64,000 nt of DNA from contig JAURVB010004862.1 in NCBI GenBank assembly GCA_033002965.1, positions 1 to 64,000 of the forward strand. The letters are read 5' to 3'. The stretch comes from Piper betle (taxonomy: Eukaryota; Streptophyta; Magnoliopsida; Piperales; Piperaceae). Numbering within the stretch: the first letter of the stretch is position 1; each line of letters opens with the position of its first letter. Made by a program: the position numbers and the translations under genes. Under the pieces are notes generated by a model that ran no database searches, was not told the origin of the DNA, and was given only the letters and a program-made list of their open reading frames with translations. Positions 35,380 through 46,177 of this stretch are shown here, in pieces.

Positions 35380-37790
35380 TTATGAGTTCTTAGTCATGCC
35401 TTTCGGGTTGACTAATACACCAACAACATTTATGGTTCTCATGAATCGAGTGTTTCAGCCATACCAAAACCAGTTCATTATTGTGTTCATCGACATTATT
35501 TTGATATGTTCGAGTCCAAGAAAGGAGCATGCGACACTTGAGGATTGCTTTGCAAAGTCTATGAGATCACTATCTATATGCAAAATTCTCCAAGTGTGAA
35601 TTTTTGTTGTTCATGGTTGTATTCTTGGTTCATGTTGTATCAACAGCTAGAATCGCAGTAGGTCTAGTCAAGATTTAGGCAATTCTGAGGTGGGAGCATC
35701 CTACCACAGCCACAAAGATCTGTAGTGTTAGGATTTGTCATATATTATAGGAGATTTATACTAGGTTTCTCTTCCTTGGAAGCCCCCTTACATGGCTGAC
35801 AAGGAAGGAGGAGCACTTTGTATGGACCGATGCATGTTAGGAGAGTTTTCAAAGTCTGAAAGAGATACTCATTACAATTCTATTGCTTAGCCTACTAGAT
35901 GGTTAAGAGGATTTTGTTGTGTACAGTGATGCATCTAGTATAAGACTTTGTTGCATTTTGATGTAGAGGTGCAAAGTGATTGCATATGCGTCCTAACAGC
36001 TGAAAGTTCATGAGGAGAACTATCCAACACATAACTTGGAGCTTGCAACCGTCATGCTTACCTTGCGAATGTGGAGATATATCTATATGGAGTATCCTTC
36101 TAACTCTTCAACGATCACAAAAGCTTGAAATGCATCTTCACGCAAAGGGAATTTAGCAGCATACATCACAAATAGCTTGAGTTCCTCGTAGATTATGACA
36201 TTGACATAGCCTACTACCCCGATAAGGTAAATTTCATGGCAGATGCCCTAAGCAATAGTCCAATTGTATGTGGAGCAATATTGGTAGTTACGAGTATCCA
36301 GTATGAGGAACAGAGAGAAGACGTAATAGACCGACACCTTGTGGTAGTGTTGGCAAGGCTCACTTCCAATCCGACCATAGCAAACTCTATCAGGCAAGCA
36401 TAAGCAAATGATCAGTTATCTGACCAGCGGTTTGCACAGGGGACTTATTTCGGGTTGGTCAAAGATTTTTGTGGCTTGTACAGGATGAGAGGATGGCTGT
36501 ATATTCCAGGTCTATTAGCACATCTAGGATTGCATAAGGACATTCTTCACGAGGCCCATTACTCAAGGTTTTTGGTGCATCCAGGCTAAGTGAAGATGTA
36601 TCACGACTTCTGCAGATCTTACTGGTAGCTAAGGCTCAAGAAAGACATCCTTAACATTGTGTTTCGATGTCCCATTTGTCCGCTGGTCAAGAACAAGCAC
36701 CAGAGACTATGAGGTTTATTGTGGTCATTGCCACTGCCATAATGGAAATGAGATTGCATTACAAGTGATTTTGTGACATATCTAACCCCTTCCAGATGTC
36801 AGATAGATGTTGTGTGGGTTATAGTTGATAGGTTGATGAAATCAATGCACTTTATCCTTATCAGGTTGTACAAACACTAGATTGTCAGGCTCCATGGAGT
36901 TGCTTGGGAGATTGTATCATATAGGGACCCCAGATTCATATCTTCCTTCTAGAGATCTTTCCAAAGAGAGCTTGGTATGATATGTGGTTTAGCATATCCT
37001 ATCACCCACAGACCAATGGCTAGTCTATGAGGACGATTCTAATCATGGAGGACTTTCTCTAGGTGTGTTCGATGGACTTGGTGTATCTTGGGAGGAGAAT
37101 CTACCATTGGTGGAATTCATGTACAACAATAGTTGCCAAGCCAGTATCAGAATGGCACTGATCAAGGCATTGTGTGGCAGGCCAACAGATCGCTGACATA
37201 TTCGTTAGAGGGCAGTGAGTAGTTGATAGTAGGGATAGAGTTGCTACAAAACACCCAGAGGATTGTTTTGTTGATTTGGTAGAGATTATCAGCCGCTCCG
37301 GATATGTAGAAGGCATACATAGATACGTGGTGTAGGGACATCAACTTTGCCCCCGAGGAGCTCATCTTCCTTAAAGTCTCTACGACCATTGGTGGTGTGC
37401 GCTTTGGGAGGCAAGACAAGCTGAATCCATTGTTTTTTAGCCCATTTGAGCTGCTCAAACCAATTCTCAAGGTAGCTAATAAGGTTGCACTTCCACCTAG
37501 TTTATCAGTCATGCATCCGATGTTTCATGTCTCCATTTTGAAGAAGTACGTGTCGAATGGATCTCACAGAATACAATATGATAATCTAGATGCTTGACCT
37601 AATCTATCCTATGATGAGGAGGCTGTGCGGATTCTTGACTGATCTATGAAGACTCTGTGTAGGAAGGATATACCTCTTGTGAAGGTGCTCTCATCACAGC
37701 AAGTTGTTGAGGTGGCCACCTTGAAGCATGAGGACGAGATGCCGTACGGCTTTCCCCGACTCTTCCATGTACAGGATGGTGGTATGACAT
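35380..37790 (+). pseudogene. Chromovirus pol relic, part 2: reverse transcriptase to chromodomain
   Basis: It continues part 1 after element [15 protein letters not shown] opens the palm region. The catalytic pair reads D-I instead of D-D (FIDII, codons 35492-35497). RNase H follows ([14 protein letters not shown] near 36045). Integrase motifs include HEAHYSRF with a broken zinc finger, WVIVDRLMKS and VSYRDPRF, with many stops. The end has HPMFHVSILKKYV (about 37515) and a chromodomain-like LVKVLSSQQVVEVATL with DEMPYGFPRLF. The chromodomain marks it as a chromovirus. It is inactive. Confidence 0.9.
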
Positions 37791-37910
37791 ATTAGCACAC
37801 TCCGTTACTTCTTTTTGGTTGTGTGTGCTATTCTATGATTGTTGTTTGTGTGTTGTGGCATCTTCAAGCGCGTGTACCCGCTTAGGAAAATTCTAGGATG
37901 GAGTTTTCTT

Positions 37911-37922
37911 AAGTGGGGGAGG
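37911..37922 (+). other. Polypurine tract
   Basis: AAGTGGGGGAGG follows the end of pol by about 130 bp and directly precedes an LTR-like start (TTATAAATGGGCC). It marks the 3' end of the internal region. Confidence 0.7.
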
Positions 37923-38463
37923 TTATAAATGGGCCATTAGCCCAAGGATTTTGAGTCAGTTTTGTTTTGACTCAGATCCAGTTAGTTGGGTTTGGCCCTT
38001 CTTATTGTGGTTTGAGTATGGTATGGTATATGTTTACACAGCCTTAGCCTCCTTTTGAGTTTCATACTCCTATTTGGACGCTACACCCACGGCCTTATCA
38101 TTTTTGGTTTGGTCGAGTCGAGTCAAGTTGAGTCTAGATTGCCATGTGTTTAGAATGCCTTTCCAACAATCCTAGTCCTTGTGGAACCTATGGCATGGTT
38201 CCTGGCTCGTCCAGACTGGTTTAGGGTACAAACCGTAGGTGCATGCTGTAATAGCCCACCCTTTGTCATATATATTTAATTCAAAGAATGGATCATTACT
38301 TGGTTAAAACAATAAAATAAATAAAAAATAGATCAATAGTGCACACAAAATAATAAAGTCGAATCTTCTCAATATCCATATAATATACTAATAATAAGTG
38401 CATAACAATATAAAAATATATCCAAGTTCCAAATATCAGATCAGCAGCCTACTAGAAGTCTTT
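37923..38463 (+). repeat. 3' LTR fragment following the decayed pol
   Basis: It starts TTATAAATGGGCC next to the polypurine tract, with the expected TG mutated to TT. It is cut off at 38463 by the start of a family-A LTR. A second LTR-like start, TGTAATAGCCCACC, occurs near 38251, so another insertion could lie inside. I could not match it to the B-type LTRs. Confidence 0.5.
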
Positions 38464-38558
38464 TGTAAAACTTGTGACTTGAGTTTGAGTTTTATATCAG
38501 CGAACCAGTCGGTTCAGCAGTTGGCTTGAGTCAAGTCAGTTTCATGACACACGTGCTG
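38464..38558 (+). repeat. LTR family A, first 95 bp (left of element E)
   Basis: TGTAAAACTTGTGACTTGAG followed by CGAACCAGTCGGTTCAGC matches the LTR-A start at 61299. The continuation lies on the far side of element E from 48805. Confidence 0.85.
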
Positions 38559-38573
38559 TGTAAAGACCCAGAA

Positions 38574-38618
<45 letters not shown>
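38574..38618. repeat. (AAT)15 microsatellite in the 5' LTR
   Basis: There are fifteen AAT units here, against four at 46193-46204 in the 3' LTR. The two LTRs were identical at insertion, so at least one array has changed length since. Confidence 0.95.
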
Positions 38619-38621
<3 letters not shown>

Positions 38622-40234
38622 GCTTGACGCGGTGGGATCGAATGTTGGAAAATTTTAATTTTTTTTCATTTAAATGGAAAAAAATCGTTAGCTGGTTAAG
38701 TATGAATTACCCAGTTAATTGAAAAGTAAGTTTTAACCGGATAATTCTAGTTGAATCGGCCGAGTCGACTACACTATTTATCCATTTAACAATTTAAGTT
38801 AACCATACCATGTACCCATTTAACAGGTTAAGTGAAATGGTTAAGTGAACCATGTCGATTACCCAATTACCTAGTTAAAGGAATTACGGTGAAGGGGTGC
38901 TTCCACGTACCCTAGCCATCATTTTATTTCATTATAAAAGGAGAAGGGGAGGGCGTCATCTGCATTTTCTCCTCAGACAGATGCTGGATTACCTCCTTCG
39001 CTCGGGTAATTTTCTTTCCTTTCTTTTTCTTTTGTTGCATGCATACACATGTTACATAAATCATAAACATGATAAACACAAGAATTAAATGAGAAATCAA
39101 CAAGGGAAGAAGAACACCAGGAGGACGTCCTGCTGTTTTCCAGCAGCAACCACGCCATGTTTCCTTCCATGGTGCGGGGTTGACGTGCTGGAGGTGGGAA
39201 TTGCTCCCGACGGTGATGCTGGCCGGATGGAGTCACCTTGGAGGGCCAAAACAGACCGTCGAGGAGGCACGCAGGTCTGAAATCTGAGGGGAGAACAGGT
39301 CGGTGTCGATGTGGTGGTGCAGCCATGCTGGTCGGGGGCGCCGCCGTGGTGGTGCTAGAGGGTCGTCGTCATGGTGGTGCTAGAGGTCGTCGTCATGGTG
39401 GTGCAAGGGGAGCCGCCATGGGTCTGGTCGGGTGCTGTTTATGTGGCCGACTAGGGTAGTCGCCATGGGTCATGGGCTGATTATGTGACCGACATGGAGT
39501 CACCATGGTCAGGTCGGGGTTGCTGATTGGGTGGCTTGGAATGGGGTCGCCAAGGACTTGTTGAGGGTTGCCATGTGGTGGCCAAGTTGGAGACGCCATA
39601 GCAGCGAATGGAGGCCGCCACGTTACTGGTTGGTCGCCATGCATGGTGAAAATACCGACTTTCGCTGGTTGACTACAATAAAGCTGGGAGCTTTGGGGTC
39701 GTTAAATGAATTGTTAAAGTAGAATGGCAACCAGGTAAATATGGGAGAACTCGATGCGGTCGAGTTAGAATATAAGGTAAATACAAAAGAATTAAGTATG
39801 GGACATGTTAATAATTAAATTATCAACTAGTTAATGAGGATTTGGATGAGGATAATTAATAATTAATTATCATCAAAATTGCTGAAAATTTAATAAGTAA
39901 TGAAGACTAACATGAACTAATTACATCATTTAAAAATTGATAGTATATTAGTCATGTAGTTGCATGTAGGTTCATGCAAATAAAATTATACTAATGTATA
40001 ATTTTATGCCCTCATTCAGATTAGGGTTAGCGGATCACAGTCAGACGAAATCACAAGTCAGGTACGTATAATAGGTAGAACATCGTACTTTCCTTGTTGG
40101 TAGCCTAGGTCGGCCTGAGCCGAGATTCGACCACCATGCATCGAGTGCAACCAGGGTCAAAGAATTGACTCAGTCCGACACGGGGTTGTATTATGTGCGT
40201 AAATTGTGTAATGCATCGACATTGTTTTGGAGTA

Positions 40235-40869
40235 GTGATAGCCGCCCCACAAAAAGGCTACGGCCGGGGTGAGCGAGGCACAACGATTCCTCCATCGCAC
40301 TGGAGTGCAGTGATAGCCTCCCCATAAAAAGGCTACGGCCGGGGTGTGTGAGGCACTGGCACTAGAATTGGTAGTGAGAGCTTCCCCACAAACGGGGCGT
40401 AGCATTCACCTGAGTGCAGTGATAGCTTCCCCATAAAAAGGCTACGGCCGGGGTGTGCAAGGCACTGGCACTGGAGTGCAGTGATAGCCTCCCCATAAAA
40501 AGGCTACGACCGAGGTGTGTGAGGCACTGGCACTAGAATTGGTAGTGAGAGCTTCCCCACAAATAGAGCGTAGCATTCACATGAGTGCAATGATAGCTTC
40601 CCTATAAAAGGCTACGGCCGGGGAGTGCAAGGCACTGGCACTGGAGTGCAGTGATAGCCTCCCCATAAGAAGGCTACGGCCGAGGTGTGTGATGTACTGG
40701 CACTAGAATTGGTAGTGAGAACCTCGCCACAAACAGGGCATAGCAATCACCTGAGTGCAGTGATAGCTTCCCCACAAAAAGGCTACGGCCGGGGTGTGCG
40801 AGGCACTGGCACTGGAGATGGTAGTGGTAGCCTCCCCACAAAAGGGCTACGGCCGGGGTGTGCGGATCA
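40235..40869 (+). repeat. GGCTACGGCCGGGG minisatellite in the 5' LTR of E
   Basis: Eight copies of a core resembling CCCCATAAAAAGGCTACGGC-CGGGGTGTG lie in units of about 62 and 109 bp that alternate. The longer unit adds 'aattggtagtgagagcttccccacaaac'. The array is GC- and CpG-rich in an AT-rich element. The CCCC and GGGG at opposite ends of each core could pair into small hairpins. Confidence 0.92.
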
Positions 40870-41253
40870 CAGTGGATACCTCCTCCGCATTGTTTTGGAG
40901 TATAGCGGAATCGCTCCACCGCATATTAAAATGAACATAGGGAAATAGTGGAATGTACTTGACTTGTTTTATCTATTATACTACTTAGTGTTGTAATCAC
41001 TAACGCGGAATTGCCTCCGCAGGTGTGCAGATACGAAATTAGGTGATTGACAACCAGAGCATGGAGCAAAATAAATATGGGGACTCCCTTTTATATTTAT
41101 TTGAGAAATAAGTGTGGCTACTGGGAAACGGTCCAAGACTGTGGGATCTTTATATATGTGTTTGTTAGAAATGCTAGACATATTTGCTAAATTGTGAGTA
41201 ACACCTAGCCAGCTAGGCCCACAATGTTGTGAAAAATGGCGGGTCGTTACAGG

Positions 41254-41265
41254 TGGTATCAGAGC
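41254..41265 (+). other. Primer-binding site of element E
   Basis: TGGTATCAGAGC is an exact complement of the terminal 12 bases of plant initiator tRNA-Met. It starts two bases after the 5' LTR. Confidence 0.93.
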
Positions 41266-41429
41266 CTGGTTTCCCAAAAGCTCACATCTTATGACTCAAG
41301 TACCTTGTTGAAGAGTCCAATACTTATCTTTCTCCAATGGGGTATGTCATTAGTGAATTAGTGGACTCACTAACAAACCTAAGTAATCATTGAAAAAAAT
41401 TTAATGAACCATAACGGAATAAATTTTAG

Positions 41430-44400
41430 ATGGCAGGCACCCGAAGGAAGTCGAGCCAAGCTGCGCAGTCGGACACGAACGTGGAGAGTGTGTTAGGCCA
41501 AATTTTGACGGCCATACAGGGACTAGCGCAGGCTTCAGATAATACCAGTTCTGTGGTTCAGAACATAGCGCAGCGATTACCGGGATTGGTAACAGGGAAT
41601 GGAGCTCCAAATTCAGCTGCGGGTCCTAGTAGCGTCCCAAATGGGGATCAGGGGAGCGCCCAAGAGCGGGTAGGGATAGCTGACCCAGGCGAGCGAGGGG
41701 AACTTCCAAACCCAGTGCCACCGGTAGTCCAACAAGTGGTACTGCCAGTTGGGGATGACAGTGATCGATACACTGTAGAAAAATTCTGGAAGAATGGAGC
41801 TGAGGTATTCATTGGAGGGACTGATCCAATGAAGGCGGAGAGCTGGATGGACATTACTGAGAAAGCATTTAGAGCTCTCTCTGTGCCTCATCGCCATCAA
41901 GTGAGGTTGGCGACATGCATGCTTCAGGAGGAAGCATCTTATTGGTGGAAGTCCATGGAGAAGACTGTGTTCCATCAACGGGAGATTTCGTCCATTCCTT
42001 GGGCGGAATTTGTAACAGCTTTCAATGGACAATATTTTCCTGAGTCTGTTGTCCAGAAGAAAGCACTGGAATTTGCCACTCTAACTCAGAGGGATGATTC
42101 AGTCTGAGAGTATGCAAAAAATTTCTTGCAATTGGAGAGATTTGCATCTGGGAGTCTGGCAACTGCCCGGGCCAGAGCAGACAAATTTTTCTGGGGGTTG
42201 AAGCCAGAATTGAGGAGTAGGGTTGCTATGGCACCAAGAGGCACTATAACCGAAGTGATTGAGGCAGCCACTACTCATGAGTTGGTGTACGACTATGTCT
42301 GTGCACAGAAACAGGGGTAGGCGACTATGCAACATAAGAATGCCAACCAGGGTAGTAGCAAAAACCGGTCTGCAGAACACCAGTAGCAGAACTATCAACG
42401 GAATGTCGATGGGAACCGCAAAAGGAAGTTTCAGGAGATTCCGTATCGACTATGTAAAAATTGCAACAAGATGCATTCAGGGCTATGCAGTGAGCCCCGT
42501 CAGTGCTACAACTGCGGAAGGACGGGACACCTGCAAAACGAGTGTCATCAACCCCTGAAGCAACAACAGGAGCAACCTGAAAAGGAGAAGACACTAGCTC
42601 CTAATCGCTACCCAGCACCTGCAAAATCGGTGGACAAAGGGAAGGCAAAACTTTTTGCAGTCGAAATCGAGGACGCTGAGGACGATGACCACATAGTTCG
42701 AGGTAAAATTCTGATTCAAAGTGTTAGTGTGGATGTTTTATTTGACTCGGGGTGTACACATTCGTTCCTATCATCCCGATTAGTTAAGAGTTTAGGACTC
42801 CAAACGTCTACATTACCCAAGACTTATAGGGTCACTACTGCAACGGGAGACGGGGAAGTCACAATGTTAGGAGTGACTAACCTATCCTTGGATATACAAG
42901 GGAAACCCTATGTATGGAATTTCATTGTCTATGGGATAATAGGCTTTGATGTACTGTTGGGAATGGACTGGTTGTCTGCACACCAGGCTTTTCTCGACTG
43001 TAAAGGGAGGAGAGTGTTGACGAAACCTTGTAATTGTGAGATGGGGGTCATTTTCCAAGGGTCATGGAATGATCCATCCTCTTGTATTGTGTCGGTTAGT
43101 GAGGCAACTGAGTGGTTTGGTGAGGGTTGTAAAGCCTTTTCGGCAACTCTAGAGGAGTCTGAGTCCAAACCCAAAGAGTTGTCCATGATTTCGATGGTAG
43201 CAGAATTTCTAGACGTATTTCCAGGTGAACTTCCAGGGTTACCTCCTAAGCGGGCGGTGGAGTTTGTCATTGACCTAGCACCTGGAGTATCACCAATTTC
43301 TAAAGCACCATACCGCATGGCTCCAGCGGAACTCAAGGTGTTAAAGAGTCAATTGGAAGAGCTGTTACAGGCAGGCTTCATCCGACCAAGTACTTCACCC
43401 TGGGGAGCCCCTGTTCTTTTCGTAAAGAAGAAGGATGGCTCACTTCGATTGTGTATTGACTATCGCCAGCTCAATCAAGTGACAGTCAAGAATCGGTACC
43501 CCTTACCGAGGATTGATGATTTATTTGATCAGTTGAAAACAGCCAGAATATTCTCAAAAATAGACTTGCGGTCCGGATATCATCAACTGCGGGTGAAGGA
43601 ATCTGACATACAGAAAACGGCTTTCCGAACTCGATATGGGCATTATGAGTTTCTGGTTATGCCTTTTGGTCTGACAAATGCACCAGCGGCCTTTATGTCA
43701 CTTATGAACACGGTGTTCCACGAATACTTGGATAAGTTTATTATTGTGTTTGTGGATGACATTCTGGTCTATTCAAATAATGAGGAGGACCATGGGAAAC
43801 ACTTGTCCATTGCTCTTCAAGTTTTGAGGGAGAATCAATTGTTCGCCAAGTTATCAAAGTGTGACTTCTGGCTGGAGGAGGTGAAATTCCTCGGACATGT
43901 TGTCTCAAAGGCGGGAGTCGCAGTGGATCCATCAAAAGTGAGAGCAGTTACTGATTGGCCACAACCCAAGTCAGTCACAGATATCCGAAGTTTCCTTGGA
44001 CTAGCAGGTTACTATCGGAAGTTCATTAAAGATTTCTCCTTGGTGGCATCGCCAATGACTATGCTTACACGCAAGGGAGTCAAGTTCGAATGGAGTAACA
44101 AGTGTGAGGAGAGTTTCCAATCTTTGAAGAAGAGTTTAACTACTGCACCAGTTTTGACTATACCAAATGGCAATGAAGGATTCGTGGTCTTCAGTGATGC
44201 ATCTCTAGTGGGGTTAGGATGTGTCCTTATGCAAGATGGTAAGGTGGTGGCTTACGCCTCTCGCCAATTGAAGATTCACGAGCAAAATTATGCAACCCAT
44301 GACTTGGAACTGGCAGCAGTTGTGTTTGCTCTGAAAATTTGGAGACACTATTTGTACGGAGCTCAGTTCGAGGTTTTCACCGACCACCAAAGTTTGAAGT

Positions 44401-46067
44401 ATATCTTCACCCAGAATGACCTTAACCTTCGACAGAGGCGGTGGATAGAATACTTGAAGGACTATGATTTCCAAATTTTATACCATCCAAGAAAAGCGAA
44501 CGTTGTAGCCAATGCGTTGAGTCGGAAGGGCAAGGTGGACAAGGGTCAACAGCTAGCTAGACTTTGGGCTATGTCAGCTGAGGTGGTAGCTATTAACCCG
44601 GTGGAACGAATGACAGGACTAATGGTGAACCTGGTTATCTCCAATGAATTGGTGGACCGAGTTAAGCTAACACAAATGGAAGATGAGAAGCTAAAGGAAA
44701 TGTTGGACAAAACTCCTGACATTGTAGCAGATTCCAACAATGTAATCAGATTTAGAGGGAGGTGGTGTGTACCCAACAATGATGCATTAAAGCGAGATAT
44801 CATGTAGGAAGCTCATCGTTCAAGGTTCTCAACACACCCTGGTGTTACAAAGATGTACCAGAACTTAAAACGAACCTACTGGTGGATTGGGATGAAGAGG
44901 GATGTGGTGGATTTTGTTTCCAAGTGTCAGACATGCCAATTGATCAAAGCCCAACATCAACTACCCGGTGGATTATTACAATCTTTAGAGATACCTACTT
45001 GGAAATAGGAGCGTGTCACATGTGATTTTAGTACTAAACTCCCAAGGACTTTGAAGAGACATGACTCTATATGGGTGGTTGTGGACCGTTTGACTAAGGC
45101 AGCTCACTTTATCCCCACAAAATCAACAAGGACGGCGGAATACTGAGCAGAACTGTACATAAATAACATTGTCAGGCTACATGGAATTCCAAAGGAGATA
45201 GTCTCTGACAGAGATCCCCTATTCACGTCACATTTTTAGGAAGTTTTCCAAAAAGCTATGGGGACCCAAATCAAGTTAAGTACAACATATCACCCCCAAA
45301 CTGATGGTCAAAGTGAGAGGACCAATCAAACCTTGGAGGATTTGTTGAGAGCTTGCATCCTCGACTGGGGAGGAGATTGGGAGAATCACTTAGCCTTGGC
45401 TGAATTCACCTATAATAACTCTTACCAAGCCAGTATAGGAATGACACCGTTTGAAGCATTATATGGTAGGCCTTGTCGATCTCCATCATGCTGGTTGGAG
45501 TCTACAGAGGTGGTTAGGGTCGGGCAAGAGATGGGGAGAGAAGCAGTTGAAAAAGTGCAACTCATCCAGCAAAGGCTTAAGGCCGCTCAGGATCGGTAGA
45601 AAAGTTATGCTGACACTGGAAGGAAGGACTTAGAATTCCAAGTTGGGGAGTTCGTCTACCTTAAGACCTCACCCAAAAAGGGAGTGATCAGATTTAGAAC
45701 ATTAGGGAAGTTGAAGCCAAGATTCATAGGACCATTTCCAATTCTGGATCGAATTTGAAGTTGTGCATATAGATTAGCATTACCACCAAGCCTTGATGGT
45801 GTACACAATGTCTTTCATGTGTCAATGCTAAAGAAATATGTACGAGATGAGAATCAAATTATGACAAATTTTGCAGATTTAGAGCTACAATCGGATTTAA
45901 CCTACGAGGAAGAACCGATTCGCATCTTGGCAAGGGAAACAAAGACACTCCGTAACAAGGAGATCCCTTTGGTAAAGGTATTATGGAGAAATCAGGGATC
46001 AGAAGAAGCTACATGGGAGACTGAACAGGAAATGGCCAGAAAATATCCTAGCCTGTTTGTAGCATAA
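41430..46067 (+). pseudogene. Gag-pol polyprotein of chromovirus E, nine premature stops
   Basis: This is a single frame of 1545 codons. In order it holds: gag capsid (about residues 110-290, with EASYWWKSM); two zinc knuckles, CX2CX3HX3C (342-353) and CX2CX4HX4C (359-372); protease DSG (Asp439); reverse transcriptase with MPFGLTNAP and FVDD (Asp776, Asp777); RNase H ([16 protein letters not shown]); integrase with HHCC finger and D1199, D1260, E1296 spaced as D,D35E; and a C-terminal chromodomain (VKVLWRNQGSEEATWE). Start chosen at MAGTRRKSSQ, 179 bp after the LTR. Stops are at 42105, 42318, 42384, 44805, 45006, 45144, 45237, 45597 and 45756. No frameshift is seen. At several stops the family residue is Arg, Gln or Trp, which fits C-to-T or G-to-A change. 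In a live copy this protein would make, copy and integrate the element's DNA, with the chromodomain guiding integration to marked chromatin. Confidence 0.95.
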
Positions 46068-46164
46068 AATCCGTGTAATTGTTGTAACATGAACTTATAC
46101 CGGAGATGTACTTAATCATCAATATCCTATTAATGCTATGATATTTCGGGGACGAAATAATTCT

Positions 46165-46177
46165 AAGTTGGGGAGAT
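46165..46177 (+). other. Polypurine tract of element E
   Basis: AAGTTGGGGAGAT lies immediately before the 3' LTR start TGTAAAGACC. The preceding block TTTCGGGGACGAAAT is shared with the TRIM at 17067-17081 and 17370-17384 and is common in plant chromoviruses. Confidence 0.88.

Larger units (their letters stand above)
38559..41251 (+). repeat. 5' LTR of element E
   Basis: This 2693-bp repeat starts TGTAAAGACCCAG and ends GGCGGGTCGTTACA. It differs from the 3' LTR by scattered substitutions, 15 rather than 4 AAT units near its start, and an extra ~27-bp tandem unit (GTCGTCGTCATGGTGGTGC) near 39360-39405. It contains the minisatellite at 40235-40869. Confidence 0.95.

Noticed and set aside
40157..40948. 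Open frames of 81-87 codons on both strands of the LTR minisatellite (also 15878-16126 and 48298-48483)
   Set aside because: They follow the tandem unit, differ between LTR copies and match no protein family; they are by-products of the repeat.
41254..41265. tRNA-like sequence at the primer sites
   Set aside because: Only the 12-18 bases complementary to the tRNA 3' end are present; no cloverleaf surrounds any of them.
41613..42032. 139-codon antisense frame in element E
   Set aside because: It is a shadow of gag, whose capsid motifs are clear on the + strand.
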